A DNA stretch of 64,000 bases, from positions 4,997,375-5,061,374 of the forward strand of contig NW_024756914.1 in the NCBI RefSeq assembly GCF_018991925.1. The letters are read 5' to 3'. Each line of letters starts with the position of its first letter. Position 1 is the stretch's first letter. Shown one piece after another: positions 22,373 to 33,559 of the stretch. Made by a program: the position numbers and the translations under genes. The stretch is from Homarus americanus (taxonomy: Eukaryota > Arthropoda > Malacostraca > Decapoda > Nephropidae). The notes under the pieces are model-generated. The model ran no database searches. It had not been told where the DNA came from and saw only the letters and a program-made list of their open reading frames with translations.

Positions 22373-25300
22373 TGTTGTTGTGGAGTGTGTATTGGTCTGT
22401 CTGTTAGTCTGTGTATTGGTGTGTAGGTCTGTGAGGTGTATTGGTCCGTCTGTGTATTGGTGTGTAGGTCTGTGAGGTGTATTGGTCCGTCTGTGTATTG
22501 GTGTGTAGGTCTGTGAGGTGTATTGGTCTGTCTGTCTGTCTGTTAGTCTGTGTATTGCGTGTAGGTCTGTGAGGTGTATTGGTCCGTCTGTGTATTGGGT
22601 GTAGGTCTGTGAGGTGTATTGTCCGTCTGTGTATTGGGTGTGTAGGTCTGTGAGGTGTATTGGTCTGTCTGTCTGTGTGTCTGTTGGGTCTGTGTATTGG
22701 TGTGTAGGTCTGTGGAGGTGTATTGGTCCGTCTGTGTATTGTGTGTAGGTCTGTGAGGTGTATTGGTCCGTCTGTGTGTATTGGTGTGTAGGTCTGTGAG
22801 GTGTATTGGTCCGTCTGTGTATTGGTGTGTAGGTCTGTGAGGTGTATTGGTCTGTCTGTCTGTGTGTCTGTTAGTCTGTGTATTGGTGTGTAGGTCTGTG
22901 AGGTGTATTGGTCCGTCTGTATTGGTGTGTAGGCCTGTGAGGTGTATTGGTCTGTCTGTCTGTCTGTTGTCTGTGTATTGGTGTGTAGGTCTGTGAGGTG
23001 TATTGGTCCGTCTGTATTGGTGTGTAGGTCTGTGAGGTGTATTGGTCCGTCTGTATTGGTGTGTAGGTCTGTGAGGTGTATTGGTCCGTCTGTGTATTGG
23101 TGTGTAGGTCTGTGGAGGTGTATTGGTCCGTCTGTGTATTGGTGTAGGTCTGTGAGGTGTATTGGTCTGTCTGTCTGTCTGTTAGTCTGTGTATTGGTGT
23201 GTAGGTTCGTGGAGGTGTATTGGTCTGTCTGTGTATTGGGTGTAGGTCTGTGAGGTGTATTGGTCCGTCTGTGTATTGTGTGTAGGTCTGTGAGGTGTAT
23301 TGGTCTGTCTGTCTGTCTGTTAGTCTGTGTATTGGTGTGTAGGTCTGTGAGGTGTATTGGTCCGTCTGTGTATTGCGTGTGTAGGCTGTCTGTTGGTCTG
23401 TGTATGGTGTGAGTCTGTAGTGTATTGGTCCTGCTTATTGGTGTGTAGGTCTGTGAGTGTATTGGTCCGTCTGTGTGTTGGTGTAGGTCTGAGGTGTGGT
23501 CTGTCTGTGTATTGGTGTGTAGGTCTAGGTGTATTGGTCCGTCTGTGTGTGTATTGGTGTGTAGGTCTGTGAGGTGTATTGGTCCGTCTGTGTATTGGTG
23601 TGTAGGTCTTGGGGTGTATTGGTCTGTCTGGTCTGTCTGTTAGTCTGTGTGTTGTGTGTGTGGGTCTGTGAGGGGTGTATTGGTCTGTCTGTGTGTTGGT
23701 GTGTAAGGTCTGTGAGTGTATTGGTCCGTCTGTGTATTGGTGTGTAGGTCTGTGAGGGTGTATTGGTCCGTCTGTGTATTGGTGTGGGTCTGTGAGGTGT
23801 ATTGGGTCTGTCTGTCTGTCTGTTAGTCTGTGTATTGGGTGTGTAGGTCTGTGGGGTGTATTGGTCCGTCTGTGTATGGTGTGTAGTCTGTGGTGTGGTC
23901 TGTCTGTGTATTGGTGTGTAGGTCTGTGAGGTGTATTGGTCCGTCTGTGTATTGGTGTGTAGGTCTGTAGGGGTGTATGTCCGTCTGTGTATGGTGTGTA
24001 GGTCTGTAGGTGTATTGGTGTCTGTCTGTGTTAGTCTGTGTGTGGTGTGTAGGTCTGTAGGGTGTATTGGTCCGTCTGTGTATTGGTGTGTAGGTCTGTG
24101 AGGTGTGTGTGTCTCTGTCTGTGTATTGTTGGTGTGTAGGTCTGTGAGGTGTATGGTCGTCTGTGTATTGGTGTGTAGGTCTGTGGGGTGTATTGGTCTG
24201 TCTGTGTATTGGTGTGTAGGTCTGTGAGGTGTATTGGTCCGTCTGTGTATTGGTGTGTAGGTCTGTGAGGTGTATTGGTCTGTCTGTGTATTGGTGTGTG
24301 GTCTGTAGGTGTATTGGTCCGTCTGTGTGTGTGTAGGTCTGTAGGTGTGGTCTGTCTGTCTGTCTGTTAGTCTGTGTATTGGTGTGTCTGTGGGTATTTG
24401 GTCTGTCTGTCTGTCTGTTGTCTGTGTATTGGTGTAGGTCTGTGAGGTGTATTGGTCCTCTGTGTGTGGTGTGTGTAGGTCTGTGTATTGGTCCGTCTGT
24501 GTATTGGTGTGTAGGTCTGTGAGGTGTGGTGCTGTCTGTGTGTGTGTGGTGTGGGTCTGTGAGGTGTATTGGTCCGTCTGTGTTGGTGTGTAGAATGCAG
24601 GGTGTGTTAATTCCGTCATGTGTGTGGTGTGTAGATGCACAGGGTGTATTTGGTGTCTGTCTGTCTGTTAGTCTGTGTATTGGTGTGGCAGGTCTGTGGG
24701 GGTGTGGTCCTGTCTGTCTGTCTGTGGTCTGTGTATTGGTGTGTAGGTCTGTGAGGTGTATTGGTCCGTCTGTGTATTGGTGTGTAGGTCTGAGGTGTAT
24801 TGATTCATCCTGTGTATTGGTGTGTGGGTCTGTGAGGTGTATTGGTCTGTCTGTGTATTGGTGTGTAGGTCTGTGAGGTGTATTGGTCCGTCTGTGTATT
24901 GGTGTGTAGGTCTGTGAGGTGTATTGGTCCGTCTGTATTGGTGTGTGGGTCTGTGAGGTCTGTTGGTCTGTGTCTGTCCTGTTAGTCTGTGTATTGGTGT
25001 GTAGAGTCTGTAGGGGTGTATTGGGTCCGTCTGTGTATTGGTGTGTAGGTCTGTGAGGTGTATTGGTCCGTCTGTGTGTTTGGTGTGTAGGTCTGTGGTG
25101 TATTGGTCCGTCTGTGTATTGGTGTGTGGAGTCTGTGAGGGTGTATTGGTCTGTCTGTCTGTCTGTTAGTCTGTGTATTGGTGTGTAGGTCTGTGAGGGT
25201 GTATTGGTCCTGTATTGGTGTGTAGGTCTATGAGTGTATTGGTCCGTCTGTGTATTGGTGTGTGTAGGTCTGTGAGTGTATTGGTCCGTCTGTGTATTGG

Positions 25301-25540
25301 TGTGTGGGTCTGTGAGTGTATTGGTCTGTCTGTGTGTTGGTGTGTAGGTCTGTGAGGTGTATTGGTCCGTCTGTGTATTTGGTGTGTAGGTCTGTGATGT
25401 ATTGGTCCGTCTGTGTATTGGTGTTGTAGGTCCTGTGGTGTGTGTGGTCCGTCTGTGTGTTGGTGTGTAGGTCTGTAGGGGTGTATTGGTCCGTCTGTGT
25501 GGTGGTGTGTAGAATGTAGGGTGTATTGGTCTGTCTGAAG
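22373..25540. repeat. 41-bp GT-rich minisatellite array, ~3.2 kb
   Basis: About 70-77 copies of a ~41-bp unit containing GGTGTGTAGGTCTGTGAGGT and GTATTGGTCCGTCTGTG. A longer variant with CTGTCTGTCTGTTAGTCTG recurs every few units (near 22397, 22530, 22860, 23170, 23310, 23630, 23810, 24360, 25150), suggesting a higher-order pattern. Open frames on both strands are products of the unit. Confidence 0.96.
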
Positions 25541-25699
25541 TAGTCTGTGTGCTGCTGTAATGAGCTCATGCTTAATATGCGGTAATGACGGAATACTCCG
25601 TACATGCTTATGCGGGCAGGTACGCTGGTTGGTTCTTGCTCATGATGACGTCAGAGAGCGTGTCTGCCGTTGTTCTTCCTCCACGCCTGGTGAACCACT
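25541..25699. other. Single-copy spacer
   Basis: Includes a GATGACGTCAGAGAG segment near 25643. No gene recognised. Confidence 0.4.
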
Positions 25700-26185
25700 C
25701 AGACCTGGCCTGGCCCTGACCTGACCTGACCTGACCTAACTTGATCTGACCTGACCTGACTAACTTCTTTGTCTGACCTAACCTAACCTGACCTGCTACC
25801 TAACCTAACCTAACCTAATCTAGCAGTCTGACCTAACCTAACTGTCTGACCTGACCTAACCTAACTTTGTCTGACCTAACCTAGCACCTTACCTGAACTA
25901 ACCTAACTCACCCTAACCTAATCTGCTTGATCTGACCTAACCTAGCGATCTGACCTACAACCTAACTTCTTTGTCTGACTAACCTAACCTGTGAACTAAC
26001 CTAAATCAGCAGTGCTGCCTAACCTACTTGATCTGACCCTAACTTTGTCTGCCTAACCTAATCTAACTGATGGGTCTGACCTAGCAGTCTGACCTAACCT
26101 AACCTGACCTGAACTAACCTAACCTAACCTAATCTAACAGTCTGACCTAACCTAACTTGATCTGACCTAACCTAACCTAACCTTC
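25700..26185. repeat. Interstitial CCTAA/CCTGA telomere-like tract
   Basis: ACCTAACCTAACCT and ACCTGACCTGACC repeats with TTGATCTG and GTCTGACC interruptions. CCTAA is the complement of TTAGG, the usual arthropod telomere repeat. Degeneracy suggests an old interstitial copy and not a chromosome end. Confidence 0.85.
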
Positions 26186-26364
26186 CGTAGTTGTGGAACA
26201 GATACAAACAAACGTAATAGTAGACAATGACCATTCAGCGCCCTTCATGCCCTCACGCGCGTGGGTTCTGGCAGAGGAGATAGCAACAATGACTAAATGG
26301 AAGAAGGATTTTGGTTTTAATTAAAGGCTGAAGAGAAATGTTTGTTTCTAAGACTCCAAAATTG

Positions 26365-26397
<33 letters not shown>

Positions 26398-26474
26398 GGG
26401 AGGGGGACTACAGGTGTGACTGGTGTATATATCGTTTTATTATCTTATATAACATATGTGTCGTATGAAGGTGG
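26186..26474. repeat. Unique spacer with a (GT)n microsatellite
   Basis: Mostly unique sequence, with a (GT)n run at about 26364-26393 followed by a G-run. No gene recognised. Confidence 0.7.
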
Positions 26475-26822
26475 GGTGCACATGTGCAGGTTGGCGTCAC
26501 ATGTAGGTGGGTGTCACATGTAGGTGGGCGTCACATGTAGGTGGGCGTCATGGTTGGGCGTCACATGTAGGTGGGCGTCACATGCAGGTGGGTGCCATGC
26601 AGGTGGGCGTCACATGCAGTTGGGCGTCACATGCAGGTGGGCGTCACATGCAGGTTGGGCGTCACATGCAGGTTGGGCGTCACATGCAGGTGGGCGTCAC
26701 ATGCAGGTGGGTGTCACATGCAGTGGGTGCATGCAGGTGGGTGCCACATGCAGGTGGGCGTCACATGCAGTGGTGCCATGGGTGGGTACATGTGGGGTGG
26801 GTGCCACATGCAGGTGTGTCAG
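26475..26822. repeat. 17-bp minisatellite array
   Basis: About 20 copies of GTGGGCGTCACATGCAG. The first units have GTAGGT for GCAGGT. Because 17 is not a multiple of 3, all frames cycle through the same peptides (GVTCRWASHAGG); they are not genes. Confidence 0.95.
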
Positions 26823-26904
26823 CATTAACCTGGCAGCTCAGGTGATGGGTCTGACGGTCAATACAGGATTCGCCTGAGGACGCCGCCTGTATTGATGGCC
26901 CTCT

Positions 26905-28195
26905 CCTGTCCTACTCTCCTGCGCTCCCTGTTCCCTCTCCCTGCCCTCTCTCTCCTACCCTCCTTGTCTTCTCTCTCCCCTGCCCTCCCTGTCCCTGTTG
27001 CCTCTCCTGCCCTCTCTGTCCATATTCTCCTCCCCCTGCTCCCTGTCCCTATTCTCCCTCTCCCTGCCCTCCCTGTCCCTATTCTCCCTCTCCCCTGCCC
27101 TTCTGTCCCTATTCTCCTCTCCCTGCCCTCCCTGTCCCTATTCTCCTCTCTCCCTCCCTGTCCCTATTCTCCTCTCCCTGCTCTCCTGTCCCTATTCTCC
27201 CTCTCCCTGCTCCCCTGTCCCTATTCTCCTCTCCTGCTCCCCCTGTCCCTATTCTCCCTCTCCCTGCCCTCTCTGTCCATATTCTCCTCTCCCTGTTCTC
27301 TCTGTCCCTATTCCTCCCCTCTCCCTGCCCTCTCTGTCCATATTCTCCTCTCCCTGCTCTCTCTGTCCCTATTCTCCCCTCCTGCCTCCCTGTCCCTTCT
27401 CCCTCCTCTCTCTGTCCCCTATTCTCCCTCTCCCAGCCCTCTGTCCCTATTCTCCCTCTCCCTGCCTCCCTGTCCCTATTCTCCCTCTCCCTGCTCTCTG
27501 TCTCTTCTCCCTCTCCCTGCTCCCCCTGTCCCTATTCTCTCTCCTCCTTCCCTGTCCCTATTCTCTCTCTGCCCTCTCCCTTCCTCCCTCTCCCCTGCTC
27601 TCTCTGTCCCTATTCTCCCCTCTCTGCCTCCTGCCCTGTCTCCCTCCTCTCTCTGTCCCTATTCTCCCCTCCCAGCCTCCTGTCCCTATTCTCCCTCTCC
27701 TGCTCTCTGTCCCTTCTCCCCTCTCCCCTCCCCTTCTCCCTCCTCTCTCTGTCCTTCTCCCTCTCCCCTGCCCTCCCTGTCCCTATTCTCCCTCTCCTGC
27801 TCTCCTTGTCCCTATTCTCCTCTCCCTGCTCTCCTGTCCCTTCTCCTCTCCTGCTCTCTCTTCCCTATTCTCCCTCTGCCTCCTGTCCCTATTCTCCTCC
27901 TCTCTCTTGTACCACCTCTCCCTGCCCTCCCTCTCCCTATTCCTCCCTGCCCTTCCTGTCCCTTCTCCCTCTCCCTCCTCTCCCTGTCCCTATTCTCCAT
28001 CTCCCTGCTACTCTCCCCTCTTCTCTCCTCCTCTCTCCCTGTCTCTACTCTCCCTCTCCACCCCTCCTCTCCCTATCTCCCCTCACCCTCTTCTTCCTCT
28101 CCTATCTTCCCTACTCTTGACCCTCTTCTTCCTCCTTCTCCTTCCTTCCTCCCCCCTCCTCCCTTCCCCCTCCTCCTTCCCCCTCCCCTCCTCCC
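26905..28195. repeat. ~29-bp polypyrimidine minisatellite array
   Basis: Units of CTCTCCCTGCCCTCCCTGT plus CCCTATTCTCC, about 1.3 kb, almost purely C and T on the + strand. Long proline/serine/leucine frames over 26892-28416 follow from this composition and are rejected. Confidence 0.95.
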
Positions 28196-28410
28196 CTGAT
28201 CTATATGTTGTGCAAACGTCCTTATCCTATCACCTTCCCTCCTCTTCCTTCCTCTACCTCCCCTTCTTCCTCTCTTTCATTCATCCTCTTTTCTCCTCCT
28301 GCTTAATCCTCTCTCCCTTCCTTTCCCCTCCTCCTTCCTCCTTTTCCTCTCCCTTCCTCCTTTATCCTCTCCCTTCTCCCCCTTCCTCTCCCTCCTCTTC
28401 CTCCTATAAA
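28196..28410. repeat. CT-rich tract
   Basis: Irregular CTTCCTCCC pyrimidine DNA that continues the strand bias of the preceding array. Confidence 0.8.
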
Positions 28411-28423
28411 AATTAATCGTGAA

Positions 28424-28457
28424 TTTAGGTTAGGTTAGGATAGGTTAGGTTAGGTTT
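28424..28457. repeat. Short (TTAGG)n tract
   Basis: Six near-perfect TTAGG units, immediately before a tRNA-like SINE candidate. Confidence 0.9.
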
Positions 28458-28460
28458 TTT

Positions 28461-28552
28461 AAATGGCTCTTGTACAGTGTTGGCGTTTCACACACAGGTC
28501 ACATGTGCCTCTGAGATCAATGGTTCGAGTCCCAGTTTGGGTCTTTTGACTC
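28461..28552 (+). mobile_element. tRNA-derived SINE candidate
   Basis: The RNA polymerase III B box GGTTCGAGTCC is at 28522-28532, about 45 bases after a weak A-box-like TGTACAGTGTTGG. No full cloverleaf forms, so a functional tRNA gene is unlikely. A (GGT)n tract follows. Confidence 0.4.
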
Positions 28553-28554
28553 GT

Positions 28555-28640
28555 GGTAGTGGTGGTTGTTGTAGTGGTGGTGGTGGTACTGGTGGTGGTT
28601 GTAGTGGTGTTGGTGGTGGTGGTTGTAGTGGTGGTAATGG
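28555..28640. repeat. (GGT)n / GTAGTGGTGGTGG tract
   Basis: GTGGTGGTTGTAGTGG repeats, about 85 bases. Confidence 0.9.
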
Positions 28641-28855
28641 GTGTCAGGGGTCATCGTTCAGACTAACCTCACTGACCTAACATACTAAAGTCTCTTGGTC
28701 AACTGCCCACTGTGTTAGCTTACAGTGGCGGACGATCCAGTGGGGTGGGTGGGCGGGTGAGGTGGGTGGGTGTCTAGTGGCCGCCCGGCCGCATCTCCCG
28801 GCTGTGGTGGTGTGAGATATTGATCGAATGAGTTAACACCACGCACCCTGTTGTT

Positions 28856-28856
<1 letters not shown>
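28641..28856. other. Single-copy spacer
   Basis: GC-rich stretch with GTGGGTGGGCGGG at about 28742-28756. No gene recognised. Confidence 0.4.

Positions 28857-28940
<84 letters not shown>
28857..28940. repeat. (CT)n microsatellite, ~84 bp
   Basis: Uninterrupted CT run. Confidence 0.98.
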
Positions 28941-28942
<2 letters not shown>

Positions 28943-29239
28943 ATAGAACAATTACTTTTCCATTCTTCCTCCTCCTCCTCCTCCTCCCATCCATCCACCT
29001 CTCCCCCTTTTCGGCACCAGGTCCTCCCTTCCTCTTCCGTCAACAGGACTTCTATTCCCTCCTCTTTTCTCCCATCATTTCTCTCCCCTCTCCTCCCTTT
29101 CCTCCTCCCCTCCACCCTCCCTCCTCTCTCTCCTCCCTTCCCTCTCTTCCCTTCCTTCTTCACCCCCCCCTCCCTCCTTCCTCACCTCCTGTTACATCTA
29201 TCTATCTATCTATCTATCTATCTGTGTGTGTGTGTGTGT
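28941..29239. repeat. CT-rich tract, (ATCT)n and (GT)n
   Basis: Pyrimidine-rich CCTCCTCC DNA to about 29190, then (ATCT)n at 29199-29222 and (GT)n to 29239. Confidence 0.85.
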
Positions 29240-29429
29240 ACAACCAGGATCTGGTTAATTCTCGAAGGTACATTACCGTCAGTACACGCTCTGGTTCCTC
29301 ATTGGTTCGTATATGGGTATTACCGTATTTCCAGAAAGTAAACATGTGATTGGCTTATTCGTGGAAGGTGGGCGGGCGTGGGTGCGTATTAATGGGCATC
29401 TCGATCTGTGAGTTGGCCGCACCACCAAC

Positions 29430-29478
<49 letters not shown>

Positions 29479-29549
29479 TTTTTTATCAATTATTTCATTA
29501 TTATGATTATACTGTTTATTGATAAGACACGTCAACAGTGATAGCCAGA
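29240..29549. repeat. Unique spacer with a (CT)n run
   Basis: Unique sequence with a (CT)n microsatellite at about 29432-29475 and an AT-rich patch after it. No gene recognised. Confidence 0.6.
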
Positions 29550-30720
29550 GGATGAACACTATTATTACAAACAGGGTGAACACTGTAGAACAGGGGTGAA
29601 CACTGTAGAACAGAGTGAACACTGTATGGGGAACAGAGGTGAACACTGTAGAACAGGTGAACACTGTAGAACAGAGTTAACACTGTAGAACAAAGTGAAC
29701 ACTGTAGAACACACAGTGAACACTGTAGAACAGGGTGAACACTGTAGAACAAGTTGAACACTGTAGAACAGGATTGAACATATGAACAGGGTGAACACTA
29801 GAGACACACAGAACACTGTAGAACAGGGTGAACACTGTAGTCAACAGTGAACACTGTAGAACAGAGGTTGAACACTACTTAAACTAGGTGAACACTGTAG
29901 AACAAACTGGGTGAACACTGTAGAAGCAAACGGTGAACACTGTAGAACCTTTGGTGATCCTGTAGAACAGGGTGAACACTGTAAGACAAACAGTGAGCAC
30001 TGTAGAACAGGGTGAACACTGTAGAACTGGGTGAACACTGTTGAAATTGCAGTGAACTGTAGAACAAACTGGTGAACATCTGTAGAACAAGCAGTGAGCA
30101 CTGTAGAAGCAAAGTTGAACACTGTAAGGCTGGGTGAACACTGTATGACAAACGTGATGAACACTGTAGAACAATCGGTGAGCACTGTAGAACAGGGTGA
30201 ACACTGTAGAGGCTGGGGTGAAGAGTGTAGAACAGAGTGAAGAGTGTAGAACAAACAGTGAACACTGTAGAACAAACGGTGAACACTGTAGAACAGGGTA
30301 AACACTGTAGAACAGGGTGAACACTGTAGAACAAACGGTGAACACTGTAAAACAGGGTGAACACTGTAGAACAGGGTGAACACTGTGCAAACCAGTGAAC
30401 ACTGTAGAACAAACGGTGAACACTGTAGAACAATCGGTGAGCACTGCGAGAACAGGGTGAACACTGTGGGAACAGGGTGAACACTGTAGAACAAACAGTG
30501 AACACTAGAACAAACGGTGAACATTGTAGAACAAGCGAGAACACTGTAGAACAAACAGTGAACACTGTAGGACAGGGTGAACACTGTAGAACAAACGGTG
30601 AGCACTGTAGAACAAACAGGGTGAACACTAGAACAAACGGTGAACACTGTAGAACAAACGGTGAACACTGTAGAACAGGATGAACACTGTAGAACAGGAT
30701 GAACACTGTAGAACAAGATG
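29550..30720. repeat. 18-bp minisatellite array
   Basis: About 62 units of GTGAACACTGTAGAACAG with AAACGG and AAACAG variants that lengthen some units to 19-21 bp. Minus-strand frames (VLQCSPCSTVFT) are repeat products. Confidence 0.95.
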
Positions 30721-31224
30721 AAGAACATTACGTAATCTAGGTCGAGGGACTGTAAAGATGCAGTGTGTGTGTGTGTGTGTGTGTGTGTATCAGTGTGTTG
30801 ACCCTCGGATGTGTTGACAAACAAGCTCTGATGGCCGCGTTTCGCCCCAGTTCCGTCGGTGACTATAATCAATATTACCTCCGCTTGTTGAACACACCCG
30901 GACTCAGCAGTATAGAGACCACTGGTACATAACATGAAGAAAAAAAAATACCCCTCTAATTTAAAACTCCCCTAAAACATTAAATTATAACCAACTTCTA
31001 ATAAATTTTAAGATCAATATTGTCTTCCTTGGTTCATAGTTATTTGTAGGGATCTTATGGGTGTGTAATTAAGGGTAGTGTATAGGAACTCTATCCATGT
31101 GAGGAATAATCTTAACCTCGCACCACCACCTTAGCAACCATTGGTGGCGTCCTAGCAACGACTCGTTCGATCCTGTGCATAAACAATATGGAGACGCCAG
31201 GCAAAGTGCAACATTATTGGATTA
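30721..31224. other. Single-copy stretch with a (GT)n run
   Basis: (GT)n lies at about 30763-30788. The remainder is mostly AT-rich unique DNA. No element or gene recognised. Confidence 0.4.
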
Positions 31225-31480
31225 TTTTTCTCCTCCTCCTTCTCTCTCTCTCTCTCTCTCCCTTTTCATCCTCCTATTTTGTCGTGTGTTCTTCCTCCTC
31301 CTTTCTCTTCTTCCTCCTCGTCCTCATCTTTTCTTCCTCCTCCTCCTCCTCCTCATCATCATCATCATCATCTTCCTCCTTCTCCTCCTCCTCCTCCTCC
31401 TCCTTGCTCTCCCCCTTCCTCCTCCTCCATCTCCTTCTTTACATCTCTTCCTCCTCCTCCTCCTCCTCCTCCTCCTCGTT
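31225..31480. repeat. (CTC)n/(ATC)n pyrimidine-rich tract
   Basis: CCTCCTCCT and CATCATCAT triplets with CTCTCT at the left. Triplet periodicity leaves three frames open, none of them credible. Confidence 0.9.
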
Positions 31481-31593
31481 ATTTCACATACTGATTATAT
31501 TTACGTTCAAGACACAAACATTTTTTATTCGATAAGTTCAGTTTATATTTTTGCTGTTAAAGATTTACAGAAAGTTGAGGTGGACTTTCCAAA

Positions 31594-31910
31594 CTTCACA
31601 ACAGACAGCATTTGAGGGATTTACAGCAGACAGCATTTGGGGGATTTACAGCAGACAGCATTTGAGGGATTTACAGCAGACAGCATTTGAGGGATTTACA
31701 GCAGACAGCATTTGAGGGATTTACAGCAGACAGCATTTGAGGGATTTACAGCAGACAGCATTTGAGGGATTTACAGCAGACAGCATTTGAGGGATTTACA
31801 TCAGACAGCATTTGAGGGATTTACAGCTGACAGCATTTGGGGATTTACAGCAGACAACATTTGAGGGATTTACAGCAGACAACATTTGGGGGATTTACAG
31901 CAGACAGACA
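31594..31910. repeat. 25-bp minisatellite array, homogeneous
   Basis: About 13 copies of a unit containing GGGATTTACAGCAGACAGCA followed by TTTGA. Units are nearly identical apart from the last three. Confidence 0.97.
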
Positions 31911-31990
31911 TTAGTAGGTCATAAATCCCTACAGACACACCGGATAATTAGACAGGTGTTCGGTGAGGTGGATCTGACCTGATACCTGTA

Positions 31991-31991
31991 G

Positions 31992-32027
<36 letters not shown>

Positions 32028-32056
32028 GAATTAGCGCAACCTTATTCGCTGGTCTA

Positions 32057-32092
<36 letters not shown>

Positions 32093-32093
32093 T
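31991..32093. repeat. (CT)n and (CTGT)(CTAT)n microsatellites
   Basis: CT run at 31991-32024, then TCTG and TCTA tetranucleotides at about 32055-32093. Confidence 0.93.
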
Positions 32094-32198
32094 CCTTCCC
32101 CACTATCTGCCCCCTCCAGCTGGGGTCGCAGGGAGGACTTGAGTGACCGTAATATAAACCACTTCTTGGCTGCCGTCTTTGGGGTCTTCATATACTGC

Positions 32199-32400
32199 GT
32201 GTGATTGGTCAGATTATCTCCCTTCAGCGTATGTGCCGCGTGTGATTGGTCAGATTATCTCCTTCGTCGTATGTGTTCGCGTGTGATTGGTCAGATTATC
32301 TCCTTCGTATGTGTTCGCGTGTGATTGGTCAGATTATCTCCTTCTTCGTATGTGCTCGCGTGTGATTGGTCAGATTATCTCCTTCATCGTAATAGAATGC
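32199..32400. repeat. 41-bp minisatellite with CCAAT and GATA-like sites
   Basis: Five units starting at 32199, 32240, 32281, 32319 and 32360 (spacing 41, 41, 38, 41). Each carries GTGTGATTGGTCAGATTATC and TCC. ATTGG is an inverted CCAAT box, and TTATCT reads AGATAA, a GATA-factor site, on the minus strand. A sixth partial unit (GTGATTGGCTCG) starts near 32402. Confidence 0.9.
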
Positions 32401-32499
32401 TTTGTGATTGGCTCGTTAACGTCCACTTTTTGCTGTTTGTTGTTTGTTGTGTTTATTTGTTTGTGTGTGTGTTATTATTCATGTCAAAGGTCACCGGTA

Positions 32500-32500
<1 letters not shown>

Positions 32501-32563
<63 letters not shown>

Positions 32564-32672
32564 CCCCTCCTCTCCCCTCTCTCCCTCCTCTCTCCCCGCC
32601 CTCCTTCCTCCTCACAGTGGCGGACTTTAGCTAATATTTAGCCCCAACCTTAATATCAGCGTCCTGCCTCAC

Positions 32673-32715
<43 letters not shown>
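32501..32715. repeat. (CT)n and (CA)n microsatellites
   Basis: CT run at 32501-32556, CT-rich sequence to about 32610, then a CA run at 32673-32715. Confidence 0.95.
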
Positions 32716-32717
<2 letters not shown>

Positions 32718-32851
32718 CTGTTAGCTCGGAAATGGCATGTATATAGACCTTTGTATGTGGAGATATGTGTGTATGTATTTGTGTGCGTACGTATGTGTCT
32801 TTGTATGTGGACAGGTGTGTGTGTGTGGGGGAGGAGGTTGCTGCATGTCCG

Positions 32852-32899
32852 TCATGAATGTCAGTCTGATGGGCTGACGCTGGCAGCTGACATTCATGA
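32852..32899. other. 13-bp perfect inverted repeat
   Basis: TCATGAATGTCAG at 32852-32864 pairs with CTGACATTCATGA at 32887-32899, with a 22-base loop. No poly-T follows and no gene is adjacent, so the role is unknown. Confidence 0.8.
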
Positions 32900-32950
32900 G
32901 TTCAATGCGTCAAAGAAGGGGTCAGTTGGTCTCTTAGTTTGGCCCTGCTG

Positions 32951-32954
<4 letters not shown>

Positions 32955-33013
<59 letters not shown>
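32955..33013. repeat. (GT)n microsatellite, ~59 bp
   Basis: Uninterrupted GT run that directly abuts the 5' break of the Jockey-like tail. Confidence 0.98.
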
Positions 33014-33018
<5 letters not shown>

Positions 33019-33521
33019 TACCCCTTCATCAGAACCACAGCCGAGATACATAGAGACCTGAGAATGAAACCCATCAACCAGCAGCTGCACACCCTGGCCA
33101 GCAGAATCTGGCAAAAGATAGAACGATCAGAGCAAGAACTCCTTCAAAGACTCCCACCAGATAACGACAACAACCATACATGGTTCCCAAAAAGTTACGA
33201 AATCTCAAAAGGTCCATTACCACCCCCGATCTACACGGCCAGGCAATAGACAACCTCCCTAGACCAGCATCCGCCAGTAGGGTCGGCGGAATATGAAATA
33301 AGGCCCTTAAAACACCCATATATGGGACAGGGTAGGCTGTCTAGTGCCTGTACCGACAGACAATAACTAACCCATGACACAACCCTAACACACTATTAGC
33401 TTAGCTAGGCGGTCAGCCCGCCCTCTCTTACCTCCTCCTAAATTTCTTCATTTCCGAACTATAACTTCCTTCCCCCACCTCTAATCTTCTTTCACCCTCC
33501 TTTCTCTACAAAAAAAAAAAA
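33014..33521 (+). mobile_element. Jockey-like non-LTR retrotransposon 3' end
   Basis: The reading frame beginning RYPFIRTTAEIHRDL, continuing MKPINQQLHTLASRIWQKIE and ending in a stop at 33247-33249 matches the pattern expected after the reverse transcriptase of Jockey-type elements (Y-P-[FY]-[IV]-R-T, E-[IL]-H, P-I-N, A-x-x-x-W-x-K-I-E). About 260 bases of 3'UTR follow, ending in a poly(A) run at 33510-33521. The copy is 5'-truncated at a (GT)n tract. No target duplication can be read. It encodes only the C-terminal ~78 residues and is inactive. Confidence 0.75.
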
Positions 33522-33559
33522 CGGGAGGGTCTTGTGTGGACGATATAGAAAACGTATAT

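Noticed and set aside
22373..25605. Possible CRISPR-like array of regular repeats
   Set aside because: The repeats are contiguous without unique spacers, and the context is eukaryotic.
26892..28416. 435- and 472-codon Pro/Ser/Leu-rich frames
   Set aside because: Polypyrimidine DNA has very few stop codons on its + strand. The frames overlap each other and have no domain.
28461..28552. Functional tRNA gene
   Set aside because: The B box is good but no acceptor stem or anticodon arm can be formed; a SINE remnant is more likely.
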